Assembly: GCF_900112675.1 (NCBI RefSeq)
Contig: NZ_FOMQ01000006.1
Location: 248,001-312,000 of the forward strand
Length of the DNA: 64,000 nucleotides
Source of the DNA: Paracidovorax konjaci
GTDB taxonomy: Bacteria; Pseudomonadota; Gammaproteobacteria; Burkholderiales; Burkholderiaceae_C
Reading direction: 5' to 3'
The position numbers and the translations under genes are program-made. Shown piece after piece: positions 34,578 to 46,736 of the stretch (the stretch's first letter is position 1; each line of letters begins with the position of its first letter). Under the pieces are notes generated by a model. It was not told where the DNA came from, did not search any database, and was given only the letters and a program-made list of their open reading frames with translations.

Positions 34578-35321
34578 ATGCCGAAAGTGATTGCCCTGGC
34601 TGCCGAGGCCGAGCGCCCCGGGCTGGCGCGCTATGCGGCGTTGGCCGAGGCCTTGCGCCACCGCGTGGTGCGCGGCGAATGGCCACCCGGCGCGGCGCTG
34701 CCGGCCGAGCAGGCGCTGGCCGCGGAGCACGGCGTGGCGCTGGGCACGCTGCGGCGCGCGCTGGAGCTGCTGGTGGAGCAGGGGCTGATCGAGCGCATCC
34801 ATGGGCGCGGCACCTTCGTGCGCAATGGCATCGCGGGCGCATCGATGCTGCGGTTCTTCCGCTTCGGCGAGGCGCAGGGCCAGGAGCCCACCTCGCGCAT
34901 CCTCTCGCGCCAGCGCGCGGCCCCACCGCCCGCCGCGGCCCAGGCGCTGGGGCTGGCCGCGGGCGAGAGCGCGCTGCGCCTGCAGCGCCTGCGCCTGGTC
35001 GATGGCGAGCCCTGCCTGCTGGAGCAGATCTGGCTGCCGCTGGACCTGTTCGGCGCGCTGGAGCAGGACGACCCGCGCACCTGGGGCGATCTGCTCTACC
35101 CGTTCTATGCGAGCCGCTTCGGCGTGCGCGTGCAGCGCGCCATCGACGACATCGGCTTCGGCACGCTCACCGCTCCGCAGGCGCGCGCGCTGGAGCTGCA
35201 GGCGGGCCACCCCTGCGCGCTCGTCACGCGCCGTGCCATGGACCTGGCCGGCCGCTGCATCGAATGGCGCGCCACGCGCGGCGATGCGCACGCCTTCCAC
35301 TACACCGTCACCCTGACCTGA
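34578..35321 (+). CDS. GntR family regulator (HutC/UTRA type)
   Basis: A 247-residue GntR regulator with an N-terminal winged HTH (residues about 15-85, ALRHRVVRGEWPPGAALPAEQALAAEHGVALGTLRRALELL and GRGTFV) and a C-terminal UTRA ligand-binding domain (about 100-245, ending RRAMDLAGRCIEWRATRGDAHAFHY). HutC-type regulators sense the substrate or product of the neighbouring pathway. The next two genes, a Bug receptor (14 nt away) and an amidohydrolase, are almost certainly its targets. The start codon at 34578 has AGGAGTAGATCTG upstream. It lies just downstream of the MITE-like element, which could influence its expression. Confidence 0.92.
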   Translation: MPKVIALAAEAERPGLARYAALAEALRHRVVRGEWPPGAALPAEQALAAEHGVALGTLRRALELLVEQGLIERIHGRGTFVRNGIAGASMLRFFRFGEAQGQEPTSRILSRQRAAPPPAAAQALGLAAGESALRLQRLRLVDGEPCLLEQIWLPLDLFGALEQDDPRTWGDLLYPFYASRFGVRVQRAIDDIGFGTLTAPQARALELQAGHPCALVTRRAMDLAGRCIEWRATRGDAHAFHYTVTLT

Positions 35322-35334
35322 AGGAGTTCTTCCC

Positions 35335-36351
35335 ATGACCGAACCGATGCGCCTGCCCGGCAGCACTTTCCTCTCGCGCCGCGGCTTCGTGCTGGGCACC
35401 GCGGCCGCGGCCCTGTCTGCGGCCGCAGGGGCGGCCCGTGCGGCCACACCGGTCGCGGGCGGCCGCCCGGTCACGCTGGTGGTCTCCTACCCTGCCGGCG
35501 GCGGCGCCGACCTGATGGCCCGCATCCTCGCGCCGCGCCTGGGCGAGGCGCTGGGCCAGGGCGTGGTGGTGGACAACAAGCCCGGCGCGAGCGGCCAGAT
35601 CGCCGGTGCGTTCGTGGCGCGCGCCGTGCCGGACGGCACCACGCTGCTGCTGGACGCTTCGTCGTTCGCGGTGAACCCGTCGCTCTACCCCAAGATGGCC
35701 TACGACACCCAGAAGGCGTTCACGCCGCTGGCGGTGCTGGCCACCTTCCCGAACGTGCTCGTGTGTTCCGCGGGCTTTCCCGCGCGCACGGTGGAGGACG
35801 TGATCCGCATGGCGCGGGAGAAGCCGGGCAACATCGCCTACGCGTCGTCGGGCAACGGCTCGGCGCAGCACCTCGCGGGCGCGCTGTTCGAGGAGCGCGC
35901 GGGCGTGAACCTGGTGCACATCCCCTACCGCGGCGGCGGCCCGGCCATGAACGACGTGATGGGCGGGCAGGTTCCGCTGTTCTTCGCCAACGTGGCGTCG
36001 GCGCTGGGGCACATCCAGTCGGGCAAGCTGCGGGCGCTGGCCGTGACGGCGCCGCTGCGGGCGCGCTCGCTGCCCGACGTGCCCACCATGGCCGAGGCCG
36101 GCGTGAAGCAGTACGAGGTGCTGGAGTGGAACCCCGTGATGGCCCCGGCCGGCCTGCCGCCCGAGACGCGCGTGCTGCTGGTGGGCGCCATCCGCAAGGC
36201 GCTGGCCGATCCCGAAGTGCTGTCCCGCGTGCGCGCCCTGGGCGGCGACGTGTTCTCCGATGCCTCGCAGGCCAGCGCCGGCAGGTTCATCCAGGCCCAG
36301 CAGGCGCAGTGGGCCAAGGTGGTCCGCGAGCGCAACATCTCCGTGGGCTGA
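35335..36351 (+). CDS. Bug family periplasmic solute-binding protein (Tat signal)
   Basis: A 338-residue Bug/TctC receptor. The N-terminus contains the twin-arginine motif SRRGFVLG followed by a hydrophobic stretch and AARAATP, so it is probably exported folded by Tat, unlike the Sec-type Bug protein at 10594. The fold shows VTLVVSYPAGGGADLMARI, the ligand loop VDNKPGASGQIAGAFVA, and LPDVPTMAEAGVKQYEV. It probably delivers a small carboxylate to a TTT-type importer encoded elsewhere. It is in one operon with the upstream GntR gene and the downstream amidohydrolase, which starts 5 nt after its stop. Confidence 0.93.
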   Translation: MTEPMRLPGSTFLSRRGFVLGTAAAALSAAAGAARAATPVAGGRPVTLVVSYPAGGGADLMARILAPRLGEALGQGVVVDNKPGASGQIAGAFVARAVPDGTTLLLDASSFAVNPSLYPKMAYDTQKAFTPLAVLATFPNVLVCSAGFPARTVEDVIRMAREKPGNIAYASSGNGSAQHLAGALFEERAGVNLVHIPYRGGGPAMNDVMGGQVPLFFANVASALGHIQSGKLRALAVTAPLRARSLPDVPTMAEAGVKQYEVLEWNPVMAPAGLPPETRVLLVGAIRKALADPEVLSRVRALGGDVFSDASQASAGRFIQAQQAQWAKVVRERNISVG

Positions 36352-36356
36352 CGCGC

Positions 36357-37175
36357 ATGGCGGATTCCTCTGCCGCAACGCCATCGGCGGGCATGCCGGC
36401 ACGCTGGGATGCGCACGTGCACGTGTTCGACGGCGCGGCGCCCACGCAGCCAGGGCACTACCGCCCCGCGCACCAGCCGCTCGCGCGCATCGAGGCGCTG
36501 GCGGCGGCGCACGGCGTGGGCCGCCTGGTGCTGGTGCAGCCGAGCGTCTATGGCACCGACAACGCGGTGATGCTGCGCGCGCTGGCCGAGCGCCCCGGCG
36601 TGCACCGCGGGATCGCCGTGGTGGACCCGGGCATCGGCGACGCGGAGCTGGACCGCATGCACGCGCTGGGCGTGCGCGGCATCCGCTTCAACCTCGTCTC
36701 GCCCGTGGGCAACGGCCCCGCGGACCTGGATGCGCTGGCGCCGCGGCTGCGCGAGCGCGGCTGGCACGTGCAGTGGTACGCCGCGCCAGAACACCTGGAG
36801 CGCATCGCGGCCTGGCACGCGGGCAGCGGGGTGGGCTGCGTGCTCGACCACCTGGCCGGCCTGCACGCGGAGCTGCCGGCCGGCGATGCCGCCTGGGGCC
36901 ACCTCGAACGGCTGGCGGGGCTGGGCGCCTGGGTCAAGCTCTCGGGCTGGTACCGCCTGCGCGCGCCGCTGCCCTACGGCCTGCTGGGGCCGCATATCGA
37001 GCGCGTGGCGCGCTGCCTGCCCGAGCGCGTGGTGTGGGGCTCCGACTGGCCGCACACCTCCTTTGCCGAAGGGGCGCAGCCGGCCTATGCGGCGGTGTGG
37101 GACCCCGTGGTGACCGCGCTCGGCGAGGCCGCGGCCGACGCCGCCGCGCGCCGCGCCGCGTCGCTCTATGCCTGA
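36357..37175 (+). CDS. Amidohydrolase family protein (2-pyrone-4,6-dicarboxylate lactonase-like)
   Basis: A 272-residue TIM-barrel hydrolase. It has the complete metal site start WDAHVHVFDG (His-x-His), the central VLDHLAGLHAELP and the terminal WGSDWPHTSF with the catalytic Asp. It is a paralogue of the enzyme at 9198, sharing barrel order and the GVRGIRFNLV-type segment, but keeps both histidines of HxH, so it is more likely fully metal-dependent. The ATG at 36357 lies 5 nt past the Bug stop; the frame upstream is a shadow of the Bug gene. Likely a lactone or cyclic-ester hydrolase acting on the compound imported by the Bug system; the substrate is unknown. Confidence 0.85.
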   Translation: MADSSAATPSAGMPARWDAHVHVFDGAAPTQPGHYRPAHQPLARIEALAAAHGVGRLVLVQPSVYGTDNAVMLRALAERPGVHRGIAVVDPGIGDAELDRMHALGVRGIRFNLVSPVGNGPADLDALAPRLRERGWHVQWYAAPEHLERIAAWHAGSGVGCVLDHLAGLHAELPAGDAAWGHLERLAGLGAWVKLSGWYRLRAPLPYGLLGPHIERVARCLPERVVWGSDWPHTSFAEGAQPAYAAVWDPVVTALGEAAADAAARRAASLYA

Positions 37176-37358
37176 CCGCGTCTGACGGGGCCGCGCGGCG
37201 CGGGTTCCCGGCACCGGCCCCGGGTGCCCGTGGGGCAGAATCGCCGCAGACTCTTCCGCGCCGGCCATGCCCCCGACCCACTCCGCCCGATCCGCCCGCT
37301 GTCTCGTCACCACCTGCCGTGCCTGCCCTGCCCGCCGCTGGGCCGTGGAGGGCTGCGC

Positions 37359-38966
<1,608 letters not shown>

Positions 38967-39372
38967 GCCTCCATCTCGTCGGCGTCCTCGGCGCTGGTCT
39001 CGTGGTCCCAGCCCTGGGCGTGCAGCGTGCCGTGCACGAGCAGGTGGGCGTAGTGCTCGCGCAGGTCCTTGTTCTGCTCGCGCGCCTCGCGCTCGACCAC
39101 GGGGGCGCAGAGCACGAGGTCGGCCGCCACCACGGGCTCCTGCGCGTAGTCGAAGGTGAGCACGTTGGTGGCGTAGTCCTTCTGGCGGTACTCGCGGTTG
39201 AGCGCCTGGCCCTCGTCGGCATCGACGATGCGCACGGTGATCTCGGCGTCGGTGGCGAGCGCGTGGCGGATCCAGCGGGCCACGGCATGGCGGGGCAGGG
39301 CGTCGCGGTGGGCCTGCACCCCGGCGAACCGGGCGAACTGCAGGGAAAGGGAAAGCTGGTTCAGGGCCATTT

Positions 39373-39425
39373 GGGCTTCATACCGTCGGATTCATTGAAT
39401 AGTTTGCTATTGAAAGCATAGCAAA
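39373..39425 (-). repeat. Dispersed hairpin repeat, copy D
   Basis: On the minus strand the perfect 8-bp arms TTTGCTAT and ATAGCAAA (39425-39418 and 39410-39403), with a 7-nt loop, are followed by ACTATTCAATGAATCCGA and CGGTATGAAGCCC. It fills the ybeZ-ybeY spacer and ends 3 nt before the ybeY ATG, so it must be part of the ybeY 5' leader. Confidence 0.78.
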
Positions 39426-39434
39426 CGGAAGGCG

Positions 39435-40385
<951 letters not shown>

Positions 40386-40431
40386 GCGGATAATTCCGGT
40401 TGGACAGACGTGGGACAGAAACAGGACAACG

Positions 40432-41004
40432 ATGATAGGCAAACTCACCGGCATGCTGCTGGAGAAAAACCCGCCCGAGGTGCTGGTGGACTGCCACGGC
40501 GTGGGCTACGAGGTGCAGGTGCCCATGAGCACCTTCTACAACCTGCCCGCCGTGGGCGAGCGCGTGCAGCTGCTCACGCAGTTCATCGTGCGCGAAGACG
40601 CGCAGCTGCTCTACGGCTTCGGCAGCGCGCCGGAGCGTCAGGCGTTCCGCGAACTCATCAAGATCTCGGGCGTGGGGCCGCGCACGGCGCTCTCCATCCT
40701 CTCGGGCATGGGGGTGGACGACCTGGCGCAGGCGGTGTCGCTGCAGGAGGCCGGCCGCCTCGTGAAGGTGCCCGGCATCGGCAAGAAGACGGCCGAGCGC
40801 CTGCTGCTGGAACTCAAGGGCAAGCTCGGCGCCGACATCGGCGTGCGGCCCGAGGCCGCGAGCGACGCGCAGGCTGACATCCTGCAGGCCCTGCTCGCGC
40901 TGGGCTACAACGACAAGGAAGCCGCCGCCGCGCTCAAGGCCCTGCCGAAGGACGTGGGGGTGAGCGAGGGGATCAAGCTGGCGCTCAAGGCGCTGGCGAA
41001 ATGA
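40432..41004 (+). CDS. ruvA: Holliday junction branch migration protein RuvA
   Basis: A 190-residue RuvA that binds the four-way junction as a tetramer and loads RuvB. The N-terminal OB domain ([28 protein letters not shown]) carries the acidic pin region. The central helix-hairpin-helix motifs are [16 protein letters not shown] and [20 protein letters not shown]. The C-terminal domain ([19 protein letters not shown]) contacts RuvB. The ATG at 40432 is the normal start. Unusually, ruvB does not follow directly; a 1.9-kb secreted protease gene lies between them. ruvC is not in the window. Confidence 0.96.
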   Translation: MIGKLTGMLLEKNPPEVLVDCHGVGYEVQVPMSTFYNLPAVGERVQLLTQFIVREDAQLLYGFGSAPERQAFRELIKISGVGPRTALSILSGMGVDDLAQAVSLQEAGRLVKVPGIGKKTAERLLLELKGKLGADIGVRPEAASDAQADILQALLALGYNDKEAAAALKALPKDVGVSEGIKLALKALAK

Positions 41005-41167
41005 CAGGGCCCGGCCGGGCGCGCGCGGCGGCGGCTGTGCCGCAGCGCGCGCCACGGGCGGGCATCCAGGGGCGTGCCCGGCGTGCTTTCACCGCGCCGT
41101 GGCACAGTAGTCGGCAAGGGCGGTGCGGGGTGCCCGCCCGAAAAATGCAATGACGGGGAAACGATCC

Positions 41168-43108
41168 ATGACATTCGGCACAACGGGGATTCGGTCGATG
41201 GTCCTGCTGGGGGCGGCAGCGCTTCTGGCGGCCTGCGGTGGTGGCGGCGGCAGCGATGCCGCACAGGCGGCCTCGGCCGCGCCGGCGGCGGCCCAGGCGC
41301 GGGCGGTGGTCACCCAGGTGGCGTCGCTCCAGCAGCCCGCCGACGCCGTGCAGGACACGGTGCGGGTGAAGGACATGGCCGCGCGCGCCGCGGTGGTGCC
41401 CGCGCGCGTGGCGCTGGGCCCGCTGGTCCAGCAGAAGGATGCCGCCGCGGCCTCGGGGCCTGGCGCGCGCCAGATCGGGAGCGTGCGCCAGGTGGGCGAC
41501 ACCGACACGGTCGCCGGCACGGCCCAGCGCCTGCGCTGGACGGCCACGCCGGCCGGCGGGCTGGTGGCGGCGATCAGCTTTGCCGCCGAGGATGCGCATG
41601 GCCTGCGCCTGGGCGTGCTGGTGAAGGCGCTGCCGGGCGGTGCGATGCTGCGCGTCTACAGCCAGGCGAGCCCGTCGGCGGTGCTCGAGATATCGGGGCA
41701 GGAAGTGCTGCAGTCCATCGACCGCAACGTCGCCTCCGGCGACACGTCCGATGCGGCGCACACGTGGTGGACGCCCGACACCGGGGGCAACGAAGCCACG
41801 CTGGAGATCGAGCTGCCGCCCGGCACGCCTGCCGGCGCGCTGCAGGTCTCGGTCCCGCGCCTCTCGCACATCTATGCCGACCTCTCGCTGCCGACGGCCG
41901 AGGAAGCCGAGCAGGTGAAGATCAACGAGTCCGGCTCCTGCAACCTGGACTCCACCTGCTATGACGACTACGCCAGCCAGCGCAACGCCGTGGCGCGCAT
42001 GGTCTTCGTGCGCGACGATGGCAACGCCTACGTGTGCACTGGCACGCTGCTGAACGACCGCGACGGCAGCCGCACGCCGTACTTCATCTCGGCCAACCAC
42101 TGCTTCTCCACGCAGACGGTGGCCTCCACGCTGCGCACAGACTGGTTCTACCGCTCGCCTAGCTGCAACAGCCGGACCCTGTCGGCCAGCACCGTGGCCC
42201 GCAACGGTGGTGCCACGCTGCTGTACGCCAGCACCAATTCCGACACGCTGTTCCTGCGCCTGAACGAAACGCCGCCGGCCGGCGCGGTGTTCGCCGCCTG
42301 GAACGCCGGTTCCCAGGCCCTGGGCACGGCGGCGGCGGGCATCCACCACCCGCGCGGCGACCTGCAGAAAATCGCGTTCGGCAACATCGCCGCGCTGAGC
42401 TCCTGCAGCGCCCTGACCGGCTCCAGCACCACCTTCTCCTGCAGCGGAACGTCGGGCAACTACTACCGCGTGAACTGGACCCAGGGCGTGACCGAGGGCG
42501 GCAGCAGCGGCTCGGGCGTCTTCGTGAACGGCGCGCTGGTGGGCACGCTCTATGGCGGCAGCGTCACCTGCACCGCGCGCACCGGCTCCGACTATTACGG
42601 CCGCTTCGACGTGGCCTACAACGCCGCGCTGCAGCAGTGGCTCTCGCCGGCCGCCAGCGCCAGCGGGCGCGCCGCGATCTACCGCTTCTTCAACGGCAGC
42701 ACGGGCGCGCATTTCTACACGTCGAACGCCGCCGAGCGCGATTTCGTGCAGCAGACCTACCCGGCCTTCAGCTATGAGGGCGTGGCCTTCTATGCGTATG
42801 CCAACGCCACGGCCGGCCAGAGCGCGGTGTACCGCTTCTTCAACACGGGCAACGGCGCGCACTTCTACACGATCGACGCGGGCGAGCGCGATTTCGTGCG
42901 GGCTACTTACCCCGCGTTCCAGTATGAGGGCCCCGCGTGGTACGCGCAGACGGCCGCAGGCAACGGTGCCACCGCCATGTACCGCTTCTTCAACCGGAGC
43001 ACGGGCACGCACTTCTACACGATCAGCCAGGGCGAGCGCGATTTCGTGATCGCCACCTACCCGGTCTTCCAGTACGAGGGCGCGGTGTACTACGCCTGGA
43101 CCAACTGA
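41168..43108 (+). CDS. Lysyl-endopeptidase-like trypsin-fold lipoprotein with three C-terminal DUF5648-type repeats
   Basis: A 646-residue surface protein. A lipoprotein signal ends in the lipobox LLAAC followed by a glycine run. The S1 domain (about 270-500) resembles lysyl endopeptidase, with the triad His in SANHCFS, Asp in [11 protein letters not shown] and Ser in GGSSGSGVF, plus several disulfide-type cysteines. Three repeats of about 47 residues close the protein, each with YRFFN...GxHFYT...ERDFV...YP.F.YEG, a DUF5648-type module often found on secreted enzymes, perhaps binding carbohydrate or envelope. The ATG at 41168 gives the lipoprotein signal. The gene lies inside the ruvAB pair. 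Confidence 0.88.
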   Translation: MTFGTTGIRSMVLLGAAALLAACGGGGGSDAAQAASAAPAAAQARAVVTQVASLQQPADAVQDTVRVKDMAARAAVVPARVALGPLVQQKDAAAASGPGARQIGSVRQVGDTDTVAGTAQRLRWTATPAGGLVAAISFAAEDAHGLRLGVLVKALPGGAMLRVYSQASPSAVLEISGQEVLQSIDRNVASGDTSDAAHTWWTPDTGGNEATLEIELPPGTPAGALQVSVPRLSHIYADLSLPTAEEAEQVKINESGSCNLDSTCYDDYASQRNAVARMVFVRDDGNAYVCTGTLLNDRDGSRTPYFISANHCFSTQTVASTLRTDWFYRSPSCNSRTLSASTVARNGGATLLYASTNSDTLFLRLNETPPAGAVFAAWNAGSQALGTAAAGIHHPRGDLQKIAFGNIAALSSCSALTGSSTTFSCSGTSGNYYRVNWTQGVTEGGSSGSGVFVNGALVGTLYGGSVTCTARTGSDYYGRFDVAYNAALQQWLSPAASASGRAAIYRFFNGSTGAHFYTSNAAERDFVQQTYPAFSYEGVAFYAYANATAGQSAVYRFFNTGNGAHFYTIDAGERDFVRATYPAFQYEGPAWYAQTAAGNGATAMYRFFNRSTGTHFYTISQGERDFVIATYPVFQYEGAVYYAWTN

Positions 43109-43149
43109 CCGGCCCCGCCTCCCATGCACTTTTCCGCAGCCGCGCGCCC

Positions 43150-44217
43150 ATGAGCATCCAGACCGACGATTTCGTGCCCGCACCGCCCAAGCGCGTGGTG
43201 TCCGCCGCCCCCAGCTCCCCGCAGGAGGAGGCGCTGGAGCGCGCGCTGCGGCCCAAGGCGCTGCAGGAGTACGTGGGCCAGGCCAAGGCGCGCGAGCAGC
43301 TGGAGATCTTCATCGGCGCGGCGCGCAAGCGCGAGGAAGCGCTGGACCACGTCCTGCTCTTCGGGCCGCCGGGCCTGGGCAAGACCACGCTCAGCCACAT
43401 CATCGCGGCCGAACTGGGGGTGAATCTGCGGCAGACCAGCGGCCCGGTGCTCGAAAAACCCAAGGACCTCGCGGCGCTGCTCACCAACCTGGAGCGCAAC
43501 GACGTCCTCTTCATCGACGAGATCCACCGCCTCTCGCCCGTGGTGGAGGAAATCCTCTACCCCGCGCTGGAGGACTACCAGATCGACATCATGATCGGCG
43601 AAGGGCCGGCCGCGCGCAGCATCAAGCTCGACCTGCAGCCCTTCACGCTGGTGGGCGCCACCACGCGGGCGGGCATGCTCACCAACCCGCTGCGCGACCG
43701 CTTCGGCATCGTCGCGCGGCTGGAGTTCTACACCCCGCAGGAACTGGCGCGCATCGTGATGCGCAGCGCCGGCCTGCTCAATGCGCCCATCGACGCGGAG
43801 GGCGGCTTCGAGATCGCCCGCCGCTCGCGCGGCACGCCCCGCATCGCCAACCGCCTGCTGCGCCGCGTGCGCGACTACGCCGACGTGAAGGGCGACGGCC
43901 ACATCACCGAGGACATCGCCCAGCGCGCCCTGGCCATGCTGGACGTGGACCCGCAGGGCTTCGACGTCATGGACCGCAAATTGCTCGAAGCCGTCATCCA
44001 CCGTTTCGACGGCGGGCCGGTGGGGCTGGACAACATCGCCGCGAGCATCGGCGAGGAGCCCGGCACCATCGAAGACGTGATCGAGCCCTACCTCATCCAG
44101 CAGGGCTACCTGCAGCGCACGCCGCGCGGCCGCATCGCCACCCTGGCGGCTTTCCGGCACCTGGGCGTGGCGCCCACGCGCCAGCATACCGACCTCTTCG
44201 GCGGCGCCGCAGGCTGA
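43150..44217 (+). CDS. ruvB: Holliday junction branch migration ATPase RuvB
   Basis: A 355-residue AAA+ motor that drives branch migration with RuvA. Walker A is [15 protein letters not shown], Walker B is [11 protein letters not shown], sensor 1 is LVGATTRAG, and the arginine finger region lies in NPLRDRFGI. Sensor 2 is in [16 protein letters not shown], and the winged-helix C-terminus ends [12 protein letters not shown]. Length is slightly above E. coli RuvB because of a Pro/Ala-rich N-terminal lead. The ATG at 43150 is 41 nt after the protease stop; ruvB may share the protease transcript or use its own promoter. Confidence 0.96.
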   Translation: MSIQTDDFVPAPPKRVVSAAPSSPQEEALERALRPKALQEYVGQAKAREQLEIFIGAARKREEALDHVLLFGPPGLGKTTLSHIIAAELGVNLRQTSGPVLEKPKDLAALLTNLERNDVLFIDEIHRLSPVVEEILYPALEDYQIDIMIGEGPAARSIKLDLQPFTLVGATTRAGMLTNPLRDRFGIVARLEFYTPQELARIVMRSAGLLNAPIDAEGGFEIARRSRGTPRIANRLLRRVRDYADVKGDGHITEDIAQRALAMLDVDPQGFDVMDRKLLEAVIHRFDGGPVGLDNIAASIGEEPGTIEDVIEPYLIQQGYLQRTPRGRIATLAAFRHLGVAPTRQHTDLFGGAAG

Positions 44218-44486
44218 CCGCACGGCCCCCCGGGTCGGTTTTCCGGGCGTTTCCGGAGGCCCCGCGGGGAGGGGAATGGCCTGCACCTTCGAGGCAGTAG
44301 GCACATTGTTCGCCCACGGTTCAGTTCATTGGCGTTTTCTATTCTCGCGGCCAAGTCCATCAGGGTAAACACTAGGGTGGTGACTTCTTGTTTCTGTTGT
44401 TTACTTCTCTCGGCCAGTGCTTGCGGGGCTGTCAACCTCCCCTCTGGTGCGGCGACGTATCAACAGTTTTTTGAGAGGGAATTGCA

Positions 44487-45098
44487 ATGGAAGGTTATCT
44501 CGGGCAAGTCATTCTTTGGGCCGTGCCGTTCATTCCGCAGGGCTGGGCCCTGTGCGATGGCACCGCACTGAGCATCAATCAGAACCAGGCCCTGTTTGCG
44601 CTGCTGGGCACGCGCTTCGGCGGCGATGGCGTGAACACCTTCAACCTGCCCGACCTGCGCAACCGTGTGCCGATGGGCACCACCTCGGTGGTCCAGCCCC
44701 CGGCTGTCACCGGTGCCGCCACCGCCCAGGTCAATGCCGTGGGCGCGGGTGCCGTGACCATCGGTGCCGCCAACCTGCCGCCGCTCTCCGCCACCGCCAG
44801 CGTGGCCATCCCCGTGTCCAGCGCACCCACTGCGGCCAACCTCAGCGACACCCCCGGTGTGACGCTGGTGCAGGCCAAGGGCGCGGCCGGCAACTTCCCG
44901 GCCAAGATCTACAGCACGGATGCCGCGAACACGACCCTCAAGCCGTTCAACGCCCCTGTGACCATCACCGGCACGGGCTCCAGCGCGCAGCCCCTTCCCG
45001 TCCAGGTGAGCGTGCCCGTGTCCGTGAGCACCATCCAGCCGTCGCTGCAGATGAACTACATCATCTGCGTGCAGGGCATCTTCCCGTCCCGCGCCTGA
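44487..45098 (+). CDS. Tail collar domain protein 1 (microcystin-dependent-protein type)
   Basis: A 203-residue protein with the tail-collar fold of phage and MdpB-like proteins: GQVILWAVPFIPQGWALCDGTALSINQNQALFALLGTRFGGDG (split here only by reading), then FNLPDLRNRVPMG. The middle is a Ser/Thr/Ala-rich beta region, and the end NYIICVQGIFPSRA matches the family terminus. No signal peptide. It starts a row of three equal-length paralogues with no other phage genes nearby. A GAGAGG lies upstream of the ATG, and the 269-nt leader from ruvB presumably contains the promoter. Role unknown; such proteins may be displayed at the surface or join contractile structures. Confidence 0.85.
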   Translation: MEGYLGQVILWAVPFIPQGWALCDGTALSINQNQALFALLGTRFGGDGVNTFNLPDLRNRVPMGTTSVVQPPAVTGAATAQVNAVGAGAVTIGAANLPPLSATASVAIPVSSAPTAANLSDTPGVTLVQAKGAAGNFPAKIYSTDAANTTLKPFNAPVTITGTGSSAQPLPVQVSVPVSVSTIQPSLQMNYIICVQGIFPSRA

Positions 45099-45454
45099 GC
45101 GGCCGGCGTTTCGCCGCAGCGCGCGCGGTGCGTGGAGCGCGCCGGTGCGAGGCGATCCGTCCCGGCCCAGACGGCCCCTGGCGCGTTCGTTGACGCGCCG
45201 GAGGTGGGCTGGTGCCTGGGCGCATCCCGATGCATCGGGCGCGCGGGTTTTCCATCGACCGCCGCAACTGGGTTCACACAACTGGCTGGCGGCTTCCGGA
45301 CCGCCAGGCGATGCCATTCCCGGGCCGTGCATGGGTGACGTGCGGCAGATGCTTGCAAGCTGCTTCTTCAGCCATCCGTGCGTGGCCCCTTCGCGCCGTT
45401 CACCGCTCCGTGGCGGCGCAGACGACAGACATTCAACGACGTGAGAGGTGAATC
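45099..45454. other. Gap between collar genes 1 and 2
   Basis: A 356-nt G+C-rich stretch with no credible gene. Short frames here lack homology and ribosome-binding sites. A hairpin GGCGCG...CGCGCC occurs near 45180-45200. AGAGGTG precedes the ATG at 45455. The gap suggests collar genes 2 and 3 have a separate promoter, but I cannot name one. Confidence 0.5.
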
Positions 45455-46066
45455 ATGGATGAAGCGTATATCGGCACAATTCTGATGTGGGGGGGCAGCT
45501 GGGTGCCCCGGAACTGGGCGCTGTGCGACGGCACGCAGCTCAAGATCATGGACTACCAGGCGCTGTACTCGCTCATCGGGGTGCGCTATGGCGGCGACGC
45601 CCGCACCACGTTCAACCTGCCGGACCTGCGCAACCGCGTGCCGATGGGCCTGCAGGTGGCCTCGCAGGCGCCGGGCGCCACGGGCGCGGCCTCCCAGACC
45701 CTGACCTTGGGGGGCGCGGTGACCGGCATGATCGCGGCCAACCAGCTGCCCCCGCTGAGCGGCAAGGCATCCGTGTCGATTCCCGCGAACAACGCACCGG
45801 TCGCCGCGAACCTGACCGACGTCCCGGGCCCCACCGGTGTGCTGGCCAAGGGCGTGGCCGGCAACTTCAGCGCGAAAATCTACACGAGCGATGCCGCGAA
45901 CACCAACCTCAAGCCCTTCGACGCGCCCGTCACGATCGCCCAGACCTCGGCGCAGCAGCCGCTGTCGCTGCCGGTTTCGGTGTCCGGCACGGTGAGCACC
46001 ATCCAGCCTTCCATGACGGTGAACTTCATCATCTGCCTGCTGGGCCTGTACCCGGACCGTCCCTGA
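45455..46066 (+). CDS. Tail collar domain protein 2
   Basis: A second 203-residue tail-collar paralogue: MDEAYIGTILMWGGSWVPRNWALCDG at the N-terminus (conserved Trp-Ala-Leu-Cys-Asp-Gly), then GGDARTTFNLPDLRNRVPMGL, and the terminal VNFIICLLGLYPDRP. Collar 2 and 3 share the SIPANNAPVAANLTDVPGP-like middle more closely with each other than with collar 1, so they look like the most recent duplication. Only 16 nt separate it from collar 3, with GAAGGAG before the next ATG, so the two are co-transcribed. Confidence 0.86.
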   Translation: MDEAYIGTILMWGGSWVPRNWALCDGTQLKIMDYQALYSLIGVRYGGDARTTFNLPDLRNRVPMGLQVASQAPGATGAASQTLTLGGAVTGMIAANQLPPLSGKASVSIPANNAPVAANLTDVPGPTGVLAKGVAGNFSAKIYTSDAANTNLKPFDAPVTIAQTSAQQPLSLPVSVSGTVSTIQPSMTVNFIICLLGLYPDRP

Positions 46067-46082
46067 AGCGAAGGAGAAAACG

Positions 46083-46694
46083 ATGGATGAATGCTATATC
46101 GGCACGATCCTCCTGTGGACCGCAAGCTTCGTGCCGCGCGGATGGGCGCTGTGCGACGGCTCGCTGCTCAACATCACGCAGAACCCGGCGCTCTTCGCGA
46201 TCCTGGGCACCCGCTACGGGGGCGACGGCCGCACCACCTTCCAGCTCCCTGACCTGCGCAACCGCGTACCGATGGGGCTCGCCTCGGTAACGCAGGCCCC
46301 CGGGGCAACGGGTGCGGCATCGCACCCCGTGGTGATCACCGGCACGGCCGCGGGCATGCTCTCGGCCAACCAGCTGCCGGCGGTGAACGGCAAGGTGTCC
46401 CTGCAGATTCCGGCGAACAACGCCCCGACGGCCGCGAACATCACCGACACGCCCGGTCCCGCGGTCGTGCAGGACAAGGGCACGGGCAGCAACTTCGGCG
46501 CCAAGATCTACACCAGCGACGCGGCCAATGCGAACCTCAAGCCGTTCGACGCAGCCGTCACGGTGCCCGCCACGGCGCAGCAGCCGCTGACCCTGCCGGT
46601 GGCGGTGTCCGGCACGATGAACACCATCCAGCCTTCGCTGACGGTGAGTTTCATCATCTGCGTGCAGGGGCTGTTCCCGCCCCGTCCGGACTGA
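46083..46694 (+). CDS. Tail collar domain protein 3
   Basis: The third 203-residue tail-collar paralogue. It opens MDECYIGTILLWTASFVPRGWALCDG, keeps YGGDGRTTFQLPDLRNRVPMGL, and ends SFIICVQGLFPPRPD. All three proteins have exactly the same length, suggesting that the fold tolerates no length change and that they may assemble together. The ribosome-binding site GAAGGAG is ideal. The gene is convergent with the DSD1-type enzyme, whose stop is 42 nt away. Confidence 0.86.
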   Translation: MDECYIGTILLWTASFVPRGWALCDGSLLNITQNPALFAILGTRYGGDGRTTFQLPDLRNRVPMGLASVTQAPGATGAASHPVVITGTAAGMLSANQLPAVNGKVSLQIPANNAPTAANITDTPGPAVVQDKGTGSNFGAKIYTSDAANANLKPFDAAVTVPATAQQPLTLPVAVSGTMNTIQPSLTVSFIICVQGLFPPRPD

Positions 46695-46736
46695 CGTCAC
46701 CGGGGGGTGCCGCGGCCCGGCGGGCCCGGCGCCCCG

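Noticed and set aside
42670-43105. Three near-identical DNA segments at the end of the protease gene that could be a CRISPR-like or tandem array
   Set aside because: They are in-frame coding repeats of about 140 bp for the YRFFN...HFYT modules, without spacers.
44288-44312. A PIP-box-like pair TTCG-N17-TTCG upstream of the first tail-collar gene
   Set aside because: The spacer is 17 nt, not 16 between the TTCG cores, the base after the first TTCG is A (excluded by the consensus), and no YANNNT lies at 30-32 nt.
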